Below the pieces are notes generated by a model. It ran no database searches. It was given only the letters and a program-made list of their open reading frames with translations, and had not been told where the DNA came from. From Bacillota bacterium (GTDB lineage: Bacteria > Vulcanimicrobiota > JAJTBE01): a DNA stretch of 38,740 nucleotides. The position numbers were made by a program, and so were the translations under genes. Positions 1-7,960 of this stretch are shown piece after piece; positions within the stretch are counted from its first letter, which is position 1, and each line of letters starts with the position of its first letter. The DNA is taken from contig JAJTBE010000041.1 of assembly GCA_021287065.1 (NCBI GenBank), positions 1 to 38,740 on the forward strand, given 5' to 3'.

Positions 1-471
1 ACTTACGAAGAACTCTTTGAGATAGCTATGAAGAGAGGTTACAAAGGCAGTACAAAACTCAAACATCCAGGCATGTTTCGTCATAGAATCAAAGAAGATA
101 TAGCCAGGAGAGAAGGAGATTCGATTTTTCAGGTTACCGGATATCGTCAGGTAGGCTTGAAAGAATGGAATCTGCCAGACTTTAACCTTGACGAGTACAA
201 AAAAACCAAAAAGGAAGAACTGGAGAAAAACAAAAAGGTTTCTATTATTAATGCAACGATAGAAGCACTGAAGGAAAACGGGCAGCCCATGAGGGTAAAG
301 GAAATATTCGACTTTGTAGTCAAAAGGGAAAGAGTCTCTTTCAAAACCAAAACTCCCTTTAAGACAGTCAACAGCAATATTACCCATGAAATAAACAAAA
401 AGGGTGATCTCTCCAGGTTTGTCAGATTATCAAAAGGTCTGATCGGTCTTAAAGAGTGGTATAAGGCTTAG
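1..471 (+). CDS. Tandem HARE-HTH domain protein, 3' part
   Basis: The reading frame is open from base 1, so the ATG at 28 is probably internal and the gene starts outside the window. The visible part holds two copies of the same fold. The first is only its C-terminal half, ending near RQVGLKEW. The second is complete: IINATIEALKENGQPMRVKE, a run of basic residues, then an ending GLIGLKEWY. This matches the HARE-HTH domain (HB1, ASXL, restriction endonuclease HTH), a winged-helix module known from restriction enzymes and chromatin proteins and thought to bind DNA or sense its modification. A Lys/Glu-rich linker separates the copies. The stop codon overlaps the stop of the convergent prepilin gene by 4 bases. 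The enzyme or partner domain, if any, lies upstream and cannot be seen. Confidence 0.7.
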   Translation, partial: TYEELFEIAMKRGYKGSTKLKHPGMFRHRIKEDIARREGDSIFQVTGYRQVGLKEWNLPDFNLDEYKKTKKEELEKNKKVSIINATIEALKENGQPMRVKEIFDFVVKRERVSFKTKTPFKTVNSNITHEINKKGDLSRFVRLSKGLIGLKEWYKA

Positions 472-1076
472 TGCCTGATGAAAATTTTTGTCAGCAGGAA
501 CACCTGATCGTCCTGAATTTTTGTTGTTCTTAACCTGATTGTTATAATCTGGGGGTTTGAGGTGTCATCCTGCTTGAAATTCAAATACTCGATATTACCT
601 GCAGTTAACCGCGTTTGAATCACTTTTTGAGTAGAAGGCGTTTCCGGATCAAATTCCGGTGAATAAAGAACGAACTTTATCTGTTGCGACGCGTCATCCC
701 AACTGTAGCCGAAAACATTTGTAGATACTCCATCGGCAGACCTTGCTTCGAGAGATGTAAATACGACAGCTCCGCTTCCATTGGTTCTTAAAACGGATTC
801 GTCCGGATAAATGATGAATTTTGCTTTTTTAAGATCATGGGAAATTCTGTCTAATCCGATGCGTGCGTCGGATATAACCTGTACTCTTGCTTCTCCGAAT
901 CTGAAACTTCTGATTGCCTGAACAAAAAGACTTACTACGGCAGCGAGAAAAGCAAGAAATACAGCGCATGCAACAAGAACCTCTATAAGGGTATATCCCT
1001 TGCCGGCTTGGGGCTTAAAAAGCCCGCCGGCGGTTCTTCCGGGTTTCTCATCAGAAATAATCATATCGGGTTTCAT
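468..1076 (-). CDS. Type IV prepilin-like (pseudopilin, GspJ/PulJ-like) protein
   Basis: This 202-residue protein carries a class III signal. A long 27-residue leader ends in Gly27, followed by Tyr28 as the mature first residue and Glu32 at the conserved +5 position (motif KGYTLIEV). A hydrophobic helix of about 22 residues follows. Prepilin peptidase would cut after Gly27 and the helix would pack into a pilus or pseudopilus core. The globular part is beta-rich and resembles minor pseudopilins of the GspJ/PulJ type, though that sub-assignment is weak. The ATG overlaps the TGA of the upstream BMP gene (ATGA at 1073-1076), which suggests translational coupling. The 27-residue leader is longer than the usual 6-10 residues. 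Confidence 0.8.
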   Translation of the reverse strand: MKPDMIISDEKPGRTAGGLFKPQAGKGYTLIEVLVACAVFLAFLAAVVSLFVQAIRSFRFGEARVQVISDARIGLDRISHDLKKAKFIIYPDESVLRTNGSGAVVFTSLEARSADGVSTNVFGYSWDDASQQIKFVLYSPEFDPETPSTQKVIQTRLTAGNIEYLNFKQDDTSNPQIITIRLRTTKIQDDQVFLLTKIFIRH

Positions 1077-2179
1077 TTCCTTTTTTCAATTTCCCTGACG
1101 CCTTCAACCAAATAGTCCATCTTTTCTATTTGCTTTTCGTCAGGCTTTTCCCCTAACTTGATTCTGATCTTCCCCTTGTTATCTTTAACGGGTCCATCGA
1201 ATACATTTATTGTACCGTCTTTGATTTTTATTTCGTAATCTTCAGCAAGTTTTCTAACTGCTGCAGGCACTTTTTTGCTGAAAGGAGCCAGACCCACAAG
1301 ACCATCTTTCAGGTCGCCGACATAATGCCCCGGCTTCCAGGTGTTGTCGGAAATTTCATCAAAACTCCTGTTGTAATAAACACCCCAGTTCCACACAGGG
1401 GCTGTCAGGTGGTTTCCCGGAGCGAATATACTCATATCCGAATTGTAACCGATGCCGTTTTTTCCAAATTCGCCGGCTGTCTGAAGAACTGCCGGACTAT
1501 CCTGATGAAGGGTCAGAAGATCGCAGCCTGCATCAATGAGCTGTTCAGCTTTTTCCCTCTCCTGAGAAGGAGCAAACCACGAATAAGTGAACGCCGCATA
1601 AACATTTGCTTTTGGATTTGCTTTTTTTACTCCCAGGGCAAAGGCATTTATTCCGCATAACACTTCAGGCACCGGATAAGCTCCCACGAAGCCGATTTTA
1701 TTGGTTTTTGTCATTTTTCCCGCTATGAGGCCTGTGAGAAAGCGGGCTTCATAAATTTTTCCAAAGTAGGTGCCGAGGTTTGGGGCTAAAGTTCTGCCGG
1801 AACACTGAAGGAAGATTTTATCCGGATTCTTTTTTGCCGCCTGAACGGTTTCCCTCTCAAAAGAGGCTGATGTAGCTACAATAACCCTGTAATTTTTTAT
1901 TTTCGATTCCGAAAGGACTTTTTTCAATTCTTCAGTTGATGAAACGGATTCTGCATAATCAGCTTTGACATTGCCGCCGCTTCTTTCTATCTGCTGCCTT
2001 ATTGTTTCGTGTGACTGGGTCCATCCTCCGTCGCTTACCGGACCAGCATATATAAATAGGACCTTCAGTGGCGCTTTTTCTGTTTTCTTTGCTTTAGGTA
2101 AGGGAATAACTCCAAACACAATAAGAGCGGCCCCCAACAGCCCACCGAAAATTATTATATAAGGAATTTTTCTGTACAT
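1073..2179 (-). CDS. BMP-family (PnrA/TmpC-like) ABC transporter substrate-binding protein
   Basis: The 368-residue product has an N-terminal membrane segment (about residues 7-26) and then a periplasmic-binding fold beginning KVLFIYAGPVSDGGWTQSH. That is the characteristic opening of basic membrane protein (Bmp/PnrA) receptors, which bind nucleosides for ABC import. Other family marks are the NKIGFVGAYPVPEV segment and a C-terminal region with GHYVGDLKDGLVGLAPFS. There is no lipobox cysteine after the hydrophobic segment, so it is probably a signal-anchored or cleaved protein rather than the usual lipoprotein. No permease or ATPase of this system is adjacent; the only operon partner is a prepilin overlapping by 4 bases. 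No clear Shine-Dalgarno precedes the ATG. Ligand unknown; nucleoside is the family default. Confidence 0.85.
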   Translation of the reverse strand: MYRKIPYIIIFGGLLGAALIVFGVIPLPKAKKTEKAPLKVLFIYAGPVSDGGWTQSHETIRQQIERSGGNVKADYAESVSSTEELKKVLSESKIKNYRVIVATSASFERETVQAAKKNPDKIFLQCSGRTLAPNLGTYFGKIYEARFLTGLIAGKMTKTNKIGFVGAYPVPEVLCGINAFALGVKKANPKANVYAAFTYSWFAPSQEREKAEQLIDAGCDLLTLHQDSPAVLQTAGEFGKNGIGYNSDMSIFAPGNHLTAPVWNWGVYYNRSFDEISDNTWKPGHYVGDLKDGLVGLAPFSKKVPAAVRKLAEDYEIKIKDGTINVFDGPVKDNKGKIRIKLGEKPDEKQIEKMDYLVEGVREIEKRK

Positions 2180-2210
2180 ACATTAGTATTCAATAATAAC
2201 CACAGTTGAT

Positions 2211-2288
2211 CCTTTGCAGGACTAAAAAGGGTTTGATTATATACCGTCGAAGTATGCGGGGCTAAAAATGCCTTCATACCTGCAAAGG
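2211..2288 (+). promoter_or_regulatory. Nested inverted repeats and possible promoter upstream of the lipoprotein gene
   Basis: Two exact 10-base arms, CCTTTGCAGG (2211-2220) and CCTGCAAAGG (2279-2288), flank a shorter hairpin GTATG (2252-2256)/CATAC (2275-2279) with an inner GGC/GCC pair. The motif GG(A/G)CTAAAAA occurs twice, 40 bases apart (2219 and 2259). A weak sigma70-like promoter, TTGCAG (2214) - 18 bases - TATATA (2238), lies inside. The strong ribosome site AAGGAGGG (2299-2306) follows directly. This could be an operator or a folded leader; the sequence alone does not decide. Confidence 0.35.
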
Positions 2289-2312
2289 CGTATTACCCAA
2301 GGAGGGAATTTA

Positions 2313-3095
2313 ATGAAAAAGGTAATGATTGTCGGACTTATTCTTATGTTCGGATTAGTCCTCATGCTCGGCTGCAATCCCAGCCAGCCCACTCAGCCTC
2401 AGGGTGAACAGAAACCGGCCTCCGCACCCGCTTCAACAGAAGCTCCCCCGCCGGCTCCCGCACCCAACCCCACCGGTGGAGCGGCACAGACTCCTTCAGC
2501 TCCTCCGGCTAACGATCTGCCTTACCTCTTCACAAAAGTTATCTTTTCAGCAGACAAAAATGCCAAAGACGAAGCTCTGACCGAAGATACCAAGATGATT
2601 TTCGACGAAAATGTCGGAGTCATTGCAGTCAAGATCGAAAAGAACAAAGACATACCCAAGGGAAAAGAATTTGACTTTGTTATCAGCCACAATGGAAAAG
2701 ATGTTGACCAGTTTGCAGTGAAAGCTGAAGAACTTGCTGATAAGGACAATATCCGTAGAATTAAGGCTGAAAAAGACAAATACGCTCCCGGTCCTTACGA
2801 AGTTCAGATCACAGAAAAAGATACAGGCAAGAAAGTGATCCTTCACTTTGCAGTAGGCGCTCCCCCTAAAGGCGAGCCTGGCAAAGGACCCGTAGAGCCT
2901 AATATGGAACCCGGTAAGGGACCGAAGCCCGGCGAACCCGGAATGGAACCCGGCAAAGGACCCAAGCCTGGTGAACCCGGCAAGCCCGGAATGGAGCCTG
3001 GTAAAGGACCCGACAAAGGCGGAAACGATGTCGATAAAGACGAACCCGGCGACGACAAGGGAACCGGAACCGACGACAAAAAAGACGACAAATAA
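2313..3095 (+). CDS. Lipoprotein with Pro-rich spacer and Gly/Pro/Lys repeat tail
   Basis: An in-frame start exists at 2268, but ATG 2313 is preferred: it has AAGGAGGG seven bases upstream and begins a textbook lipoprotein signal ending LMLGC, giving Cys21 as the lipidated residue of a 260-residue protein. After the cysteine come about 45 residues rich in Pro, Ala and Gln (a wall or periplasm spacer). A compact domain of about 110 residues follows (YLFTKVIFSADKN to KVILHFAVG), beta-rich and of no family I recognise. Then comes a low-complexity tail repeating EPGKGPKPGEPGMEPGKGP-type units, ending in an Asp/Lys-rich stretch. The tail is collagen-like in places (GEPGKPG) but not a strict Gly-X-Y array. 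The gene is monocistronic: own upstream region and a strong terminator. Confidence 0.8.
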   Translation: MKKVMIVGLILMFGLVLMLGCNPSQPTQPQGEQKPASAPASTEAPPPAPAPNPTGGAAQTPSAPPANDLPYLFTKVIFSADKNAKDEALTEDTKMIFDENVGVIAVKIEKNKDIPKGKEFDFVISHNGKDVDQFAVKAEELADKDNIRRIKAEKDKYAPGPYEVQITEKDTGKKVILHFAVGAPPKGEPGKGPVEPNMEPGKGPKPGEPGMEPGKGPKPGEPGKPGMEPGKGPDKGGNDVDKDEPGDDKGTGTDDKKDDK

Positions 3096-3106
3096 ATGAC
3101 ATAACG

Positions 3107-3135
3107 GAACCCCGGAAACGGGGTTCTTTGTTTTT
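3107..3135 (+). terminator. Intrinsic terminator of the lipoprotein gene
   Basis: An 8-bp perfect stem, GAACCCCG (3107-3114) with CGGGGTTC (3119-3126), closes a GAAA tetraloop and is followed by TTTGTTTTT. It sits 12 bases after the lipoprotein stop codon. Confidence 0.9.
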
Positions 3136-3163
3136 ATCCAGAAATTCAACTCCGGCGGTAACT

Positions 3164-4099
3164 ATGAAAATTTCAGCATATGATAAAGACATTACGGATG
3201 AAGTTAAACATTCGAAAGGGAAAGTTCATTCGGTTTTCAAATCAGCACTTTCCATAGAATCGGGAGGCAGACTGATCACTTTTGCTCCCGCTTCCGGCGG
3301 AAAAGGTCCCGGATTTTTTCTTGTTGAGGATCCACAGGATTTCAGAAGTATGGGGTTTGAACCTGATATGCCTTTTTCTGTTTATGAGGACGATAAGTAT
3401 ATTGCAATCGGGGGAAGAAAACTTTCGACCGCCAATGCTGCCGGATTTTCTTCAATGAGTGATTTCAGCGGATACAGTGTTGATGGAAAAAAAATAAAGA
3501 ATAACATTGAGTATTTAAAGAAAAATCTCGTTCGTTATGTCTGCAATGACCTTCGTTGTCTGGAAAATTCGCTGTTTCCGGTTTCTGCCGGAGAATACCT
3601 TCCGGAAAAAATGGACTCTTCAAATTCCTGTGTTATTCCCGTATGGAATGAATATGTCCGGAATGCTTTAATCATTATGGATGAAGGGATAATCGACCGG
3701 GACGAAAACCTGTTTTCCCGGTCGCTTGAAAAGCTGACGGGTGCGGGATGCGGTTTAACACCGGGAGGGGATGATTTTATCCTCGGAATGCTCTGTATTT
3801 CCAACCTAATCACCAAAGCCGGTTATAGTAAGGGCAACAGCTCAGGTCTGTTTATTTTGGGAAATATTCAAAAATATCTCCCCTTGTATCTTAATAAGAC
3901 CGGTTTTATCTCCCGATCTTATCTTCAGTATGCTCTTGAGGGAAGATATACCGAAACGCTGGTCAGTTTTATAAGGATGTTTTCAGATGGTTATCCGGAG
4001 AACAGTCAGGAATGCATCTCAAAACTAATGTGCCGCGGGGCTACATCCGGCGCGGATACTATTGCCGGAATTCTTTTTGCTTCCGGCTATTTATGCTGA
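3164..4099 (+). CDS. DUF2877 (AllH/YlbF-like) protein
   Basis: The 311-residue product contains the family signature AGCGLTPGGDDFILGMLC in its second half, the GLTPxGDD motif that defines DUF2877. Members include AllH (YlbF), linked in Escherichia coli to the oxamate carbamoyltransferase of allantoin catabolism, where it works with FdrA (AllF) and AllG. Neither partner, nor a carbamate kinase, is near this gene, so that role is not supported by context. An upstream TTG (3128) keeps the frame open but lies in the preceding terminator's T-tract; ATG 3164 is the better start, although its ribosome site is weak. Neighbours are unrelated (lipoprotein before, convergent receiver after). Family call solid, biochemical role unknown. 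Confidence 0.75.
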   Translation: MKISAYDKDITDEVKHSKGKVHSVFKSALSIESGGRLITFAPASGGKGPGFFLVEDPQDFRSMGFEPDMPFSVYEDDKYIAIGGRKLSTANAAGFSSMSDFSGYSVDGKKIKNNIEYLKKNLVRYVCNDLRCLENSLFPVSAGEYLPEKMDSSNSCVIPVWNEYVRNALIIMDEGIIDRDENLFSRSLEKLTGAGCGLTPGGDDFILGMLCISNLITKAGYSKGNSSGLFILGNIQKYLPLYLNKTGFISRSYLQYALEGRYTETLVSFIRMFSDGYPENSQECISKLMCRGATSGADTIAGILFASGYLC

Positions 4100-4119
4100 A
4101 ATAAACCTATTGGAACAAA

Positions 4120-4491
4120 TCAGACTGCGGTATGTTTTTTCAACTCAGCAAGCATGGCCTGAGGGTCGGTGGAATATGGGATTATTGCGTCCGCTCCTGA
4201 TTTCGATGCAAGATTTTCGAGATTGGCGTCCACATTTACAACTGTTACGATAACAGGAATGTGGCTGAGCATCGGTCTGATTTTCACAAGTTTGCAGATA
4301 GAAAAGCCTACGATTTTCGGGGGAACAACTTCAATAAGGATGAAGGATGGAATTTCCTTCTCCACAACTCTGTAAGCATCGAAGCCGTCGGAAACTTTGA
4401 TAACCGAATAATCGAGCCTGACAAGTTCCTCTTCAAGCTTTTCCCAGCTTTCGTCCCTGCTTCCGATAAGTAAAGCTTTCTTTTTATTCAA
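4120..4491 (-). CDS. Degenerate (pseudo-) receiver domain protein
   Basis: A stand-alone 123-residue CheY-like fold: hydrophobic beta1 ALLIG, helix, YSVIKVSDGFDA, beta3 FILIEVVPP, then HIPVIVTV and a final helix. The catalytic residues of active receivers are missing. The acidic pair after beta1 is Gly-Ser (residues 10-11), the phospho-acceptor Asp is Glu54, and the conserved Lys-Pro of beta5 reads AIIPYS with no Lys. Such pseudo-receivers usually act as phosphorylation-independent interaction modules, with Glu sometimes mimicking phosphate; that is inference here. There is no output domain and no kinase gene beside it. It is transcribed toward the DUF2877 gene. Compare the intact receiver at 9343. 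Confidence 0.75.
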   Translation of the reverse strand: MNKKKALLIGSRDESWEKLEEELVRLDYSVIKVSDGFDAYRVVEKEIPSFILIEVVPPKIVGFSICKLVKIRPMLSHIPVIVTVVNVDANLENLASKSGADAIIPYSTDPQAMLAELKKHTAV

Positions 4492-4964
4492 GGTAGTTTT
4501 TCCTCATTCTCAGAGTCTTAAATATCATCTGTATATAATTTTTCCCGGACGGTCTTTTTCCTGTCTGATTTTATACAATTCCAGAGAAGATAAAATAGTT
4601 CCCCTGAGGGTTTGTAATATTTCACATGCAAACAATTATAACCATAAAGCAAAATAAAAAAATTAAGAAATAAATTTTCGGAATTTTAACACAAATTTAA
4701 TGTTATCATGTTTAACAATATCTTTTATTCCGATGAAATTTCTGATATATTGTAATTCAGAAATTGACGCTGCGATAATCTGAAAAATAAAAGGCTGTTG
4801 AACAAAGCCGATATATAATTCAGATGGGAAAATTGCAGGGACATTTATCGGACAATATGCTCAAATGTATTTACAGGCAGTGTTGTCAGGGTCTTTGGGG
4901 CGGATAATGATCGAAACAGCGGGGGGTTGTACACCTCCTGCATATATTTAATCGGAGTATTCAA
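4492..4964 (+). promoter_or_regulatory. AT-rich intergenic region upstream of the pilus cluster
   Basis: This 473-base stretch separates the divergent receiver gene and pilM and holds no credible gene. It must carry the promoters for both directions. A perfect TATAAT occurs at 4814-4819, about 150 bases before pilM, but no good -35 stands at the right distance. A GGAG at 4954-4957 is the pilM ribosome site. I see no convincing hairpin or operator. Confidence 0.3.
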
Positions 4965-6005
4965 ATGATTTTTTTTCGAAAGAAGTATTTTGCGGGTCTT
5001 GATATAGGAACCAGTTCCATTAAACTCGTACAACTAAAGGAAGCCAAAGATACTGAATTCGACTATCAGGTGGAAAACATCCAGTATTCTGACAGAGAAG
5101 ATCCTACCCTCAACCAGCTCAAGGAAGTTATTGATAAAATGGTGAAAGATACAAAAAAACTGGGAGATAATGTGGTGGTAGGAATTCAGGGGATTTCTAT
5201 TTTCACCAGATATCTGGAAATTCCGAAAATTTCACCAAAAGAACTTGAAGTGGCACTGCCTATCGAAGCAAAAAAATTCATACCCTTCCCCATGGATGAA
5301 GTAAGGCTTACATACACTCAGGTTGGCACTCTCTCCAAAGATGAAAAGAAAATGGGAATCACTTTTGTGGGTATTCCCCGGAATCAGATTCAGAGGGTGG
5401 AAAAGTTTTTTACCGAGCATAAGATAAATGTCAAAGACTTCGAAACGCCGGCTTTTGCCCTTACCCGTGGTTTTAAAACCACAAGACATTACCGGCGGGG
5501 GGAAACTGTCCTTATTATCAATATAGGAACAAAATATACCAATCTGGTTATCTGCAGAGACGGTGGAGTCTATTTTGCAAGAGACATACAGATTGGAGGC
5601 AGAGATTTTACAAAAGCACTTATCGGTTCGGATGCACCGGAATATGCCAAAGCGGAATTGAAAAAGAGAACCACGGATCTGTTCTCTAAAGCTGAGTTTT
5701 ATCTGAATATCCACTCGGTGGTCGAAGACTGGTTCAAGGAAATATCAGACTCAACAGACTACTTTTACAACTATCTGCTTGATATGCCGCAGGAAATAGA
5801 CAGGGTTATTTTAACCGGCGGTGGATCAATGATGAACGGTCTGCCATATTTCCTTTCAAAAAAACTTGACAGACCGGTGCTTGTGGACAGCAATTTCCCG
5901 GGAAAATCAGAAACGACGGATAAGGAAAGAGATATATCAAAAGTTGCTCCGTCTCTTAAATTTGCTTATGGACTGGCTCTGAGAGCACAGGAAGAATCCA
6001 TATAG
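4965..6005 (+). CDS. pilM: Type IV pilus inner-membrane complex protein PilM
   Basis: A 346-residue actin-like protein. It opens FFRKKYFAGLDIGTSSIKLV, combining the basic N-terminus with the phosphate-1 loop of the ASKHA ATPase fold. Further nucleotide-site segments are TVLIINIGTKYTNLVI and the adenosine loop VILTGGGSMMNGLPYFL. The PilM-specific region PKISPKELEVALPIEAKKFI is present. PilM sits on the cytoplasmic face and links the PilN/PilO alignment complex to the assembly ATPases. Here it is followed after 10 bases by pilB, with no pilN, pilO, pilP or pilQ in the window, so those are elsewhere or replaced. First gene of the plus-strand pilus cluster. Confidence 0.93.
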   Translation: MIFFRKKYFAGLDIGTSSIKLVQLKEAKDTEFDYQVENIQYSDREDPTLNQLKEVIDKMVKDTKKLGDNVVVGIQGISIFTRYLEIPKISPKELEVALPIEAKKFIPFPMDEVRLTYTQVGTLSKDEKKMGITFVGIPRNQIQRVEKFFTEHKINVKDFETPAFALTRGFKTTRHYRRGETVLIINIGTKYTNLVICRDGGVYFARDIQIGGRDFTKALIGSDAPEYAKAELKKRTTDLFSKAEFYLNIHSVVEDWFKEISDSTDYFYNYLLDMPQEIDRVILTGGGSMMNGLPYFLSKKLDRPVLVDSNFPGKSETTDKERDISKVAPSLKFAYGLALRAQEESI

Positions 6006-6015
6006 CGGAGGGATT

Positions 6016-7707
6016 ATGGCCAGTATTGAAACAATAGGGAAACGACTTGTCGAACTGAATATTGTTAACGATGATGAATTCTCACAGGCTGTTGAACAGG
6101 CGAAAGCTACCAGATCATCGATATTTAGTGCTATCGTGGATGGCGGCTTTGCTGCAGAAGATTCAATATACAAATTTCTGGAAGAATTCTACCGGCTGCC
6201 TTTCCTTTCTCTTGAACATATGGAAATAGACAAGGATTCTCTTGTTTTCATACCGGAAGATATTGCCCTGCAGTATATGATCATCCCTCTTTATGATCTT
6301 GGTGATGAGCTTGCCATCGCAGCTTCAACACCTCTGGATGTCTATACAAAGGACTATATTCAGGGACTGACCAGACGTAAGGTCGTCAATTTTCTTGCTA
6401 CAAAAAAAGACATCTTCAATGCGGTAAAAAGGCTTTATATAACCGTTGACTCCGGCGATTCCAATGTTCAGTCGATGCTGGAAGGCGAAACAGAGGAAAA
6501 GGAATCATACCTGAGGGATCTTATCAAGGAAGCTGAAAAAGCTCCTGTGGTGAAACTTGTAAACTTTATCCTTACTCAGGCAATAGAACACAAGTCTTCG
6601 GACATCCATATCGAACCCTATGAAGACAGGGTTCATCTGAGATACCGCATTGACGGCGCCCTTTATGATTATCCGGCTCCTCCGCTGCCTATGCACAGAG
6701 CACTTGTTTCAAGAATCAAAATTATATCAGCCCTTGATATTGCAGAACGGCGACTGCCTCAGTCCGGCAGAGCTGAAATCAAGGTAAAGGACAGAACCGT
6801 TGATCTGCGAGTTTCCATCATACCAACAATCCATGGTGAAAATGTCGTAATCAGAATTCTTGACAAAACAAGCGTCAGACTTGATCTTGAAACCCTCGGA
6901 TTTGATGCGGGTTTTCTGGAAAAACTGAAGGAAGTAATTATAAAACCTCATGGTATCTTTCTCGTTACAGGACCTACAGGTTCGGGAAAAACTTCAACTC
7001 TGTATTCCTGTCTTCAGAATTTACATGATCCGAAAAAGAAGATCATCACTATCGAAGATCCCATCGAATTTAATTTTATGGGTATTTCACAGATACCTGT
7101 AAGAGAAGATATTGGTCTTACCTTTGCTGCTTCACTGAGATCCGTTCTCCGCCACGACCCTGATATCATAATGGTGGGAGAAATGCGAGACCTTGAATCT
7201 GCAGAAATCGGCATCAGGTGCGCCCTTACAGGACACATGGTGCTTTCAACCCTGCATACCAACGACGCCCCTTCGGCAGCAACCAGACTGGTGGATATGG
7301 GAGTAGCACCGTTTCTTATTTCATCGACTTTGATAGCATCAATGGCTCAGAGACTGATGCGCAGACTATGCCCCTACTGCAAGGAATCTTACACGCCTTC
7401 AAGAGAAATTCTTGAAGAAATAGGTGTTCAGCATAACAAAGCCCGGGACTATACTTTCTATGTCGGCAGAGGGTGTGCAAAATGCAGCCAGACCGGGTAT
7501 TCAGGAAGAACTGCAACCGGAGAAATGTTTGTCTTAAATGAACATATTCGGGGTATGATCAATGAAGGAGCAAGTTCGACCAGCCTTAAACAGGTAGCTG
7601 CAAGATTCGGCATGGAAACTATGCGTCAGAATGCATTCAGAAAATTCCGGGAAGGCCTTACTTCCTGGGAAGAGGTATTGAGGATTACAACTGCAGACGA
7701 GCACTAA
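6016..7707 (+). CDS. pilB: Type IV pilus extension ATPase PilB
   Basis: A 563-residue GspE/PilB ATPase. Residues about 1-150 form the MshEN-type N-terminal domain (YRLPFLSLEHMEIDKDSLVF). The motor domain carries the N2 motif SSDIHIEPYEDRVHLRYRID, Walker A GPTGSGKTS at 319-327, Asp box ITIEDPIEF, Walker B region DPDIIMVGEMRD at 381-392 with catalytic Glu389, and the His box STLHTNDAP. Four zinc-binding cysteines, Cys452, Cys455, Cys487 and Cys490, sit in the usual place. All catalytic residues are intact, so this should be the working pilus polymerisation motor. It hydrolyses ATP at the base of the pilus against PilC. GGAGG in the 10-base gap after pilM gives its ribosome site. Confidence 0.95.
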   Translation: MASIETIGKRLVELNIVNDDEFSQAVEQAKATRSSIFSAIVDGGFAAEDSIYKFLEEFYRLPFLSLEHMEIDKDSLVFIPEDIALQYMIIPLYDLGDELAIAASTPLDVYTKDYIQGLTRRKVVNFLATKKDIFNAVKRLYITVDSGDSNVQSMLEGETEEKESYLRDLIKEAEKAPVVKLVNFILTQAIEHKSSDIHIEPYEDRVHLRYRIDGALYDYPAPPLPMHRALVSRIKIISALDIAERRLPQSGRAEIKVKDRTVDLRVSIIPTIHGENVVIRILDKTSVRLDLETLGFDAGFLEKLKEVIIKPHGIFLVTGPTGSGKTSTLYSCLQNLHDPKKKIITIEDPIEFNFMGISQIPVREDIGLTFAASLRSVLRHDPDIIMVGEMRDLESAEIGIRCALTGHMVLSTLHTNDAPSAATRLVDMGVAPFLISSTLIASMAQRLMRRLCPYCKESYTPSREILEEIGVQHNKARDYTFYVGRGCAKCSQTGYSGRTATGEMFVLNEHIRGMINEGASSTSLKQVAARFGMETMRQNAFRKFREGLTSWEEVLRITTADEH

Positions 7708-7730
7708 TCAGTATTAGAAAACTGTAACTG

Positions 7731-7840
7731 TAATAGTGAATGTAAACGGCAGTATTGCACAGGGTCGTGATTTAGACTAATCGCACCGTATTTGTCTTGT
7801 CAAAGTAAAATATTGCCTGAAGAGTAAATATTCACTATTA
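7731..7840. repeat. Long-range nested inverted repeat between pilB and pilC
   Basis: Exact 11-base arms TAATAGTGAAT (7731-7741) and ATTCACTATTA (7830-7840) are 88 bases apart. Inside them GGCAGTATT and AATATTGCC pair over 9 positions with one G-U, and a smaller GTG-ATT/AAT-CAC hairpin lies in the middle. The whole could fold into one long cruciform or RNA stem of about 110 bases. It lies in a 253-base gap inside an otherwise tight operon. Folded regulatory RNA and MITE-like insertion are both possible; no target duplication is obvious. Confidence 0.55.
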
Positions 7841-7866
7841 GTGGATTGAAACACGGACCGAAATGT

Positions 7867-7916
7867 GGATTTACACACCAGATAAAACATTGTTTTGTTT
7901 AGGTGTATGTAAATCC
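7867..7916 (+). promoter_or_regulatory. Strong hairpin in the pilC leader
   Basis: GGATTTACACACC (7867-7879) pairs with GGTGTATGTAAATCC (7902-7916), a 13-bp stem interrupted by a 2-base bulge, with a further AAAAC/GTTTT inner pairing. It ends 45 bases before the pilC ATG. No T-tract follows directly, so an attenuator-type terminator is not certain; an RNA stability or processing element that sets PilC:PilB dosage is another option (inference). Confidence 0.5.
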
Positions 7917-7960
7917 GAATAGTAAAAAATATATAAAAAAAAGTTATGGGAGAATGAATT

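Noticed and set aside
2547..3192. Long open frames antisense to the lipoprotein gene
   Set aside because: They arise from the Gly/Pro/Lys repeat codons; no ribosome site, low-complexity Ser/Pro or Arg/Cys-rich translations, and the sense gene has signal, lipobox and terminator.
4799..4820. Full sigma70 promoter TTGAAC...TATAAT before pilM
   Set aside because: The two boxes are only about 10 bases apart; only the -10-like TATAAT is kept as a weak candidate.
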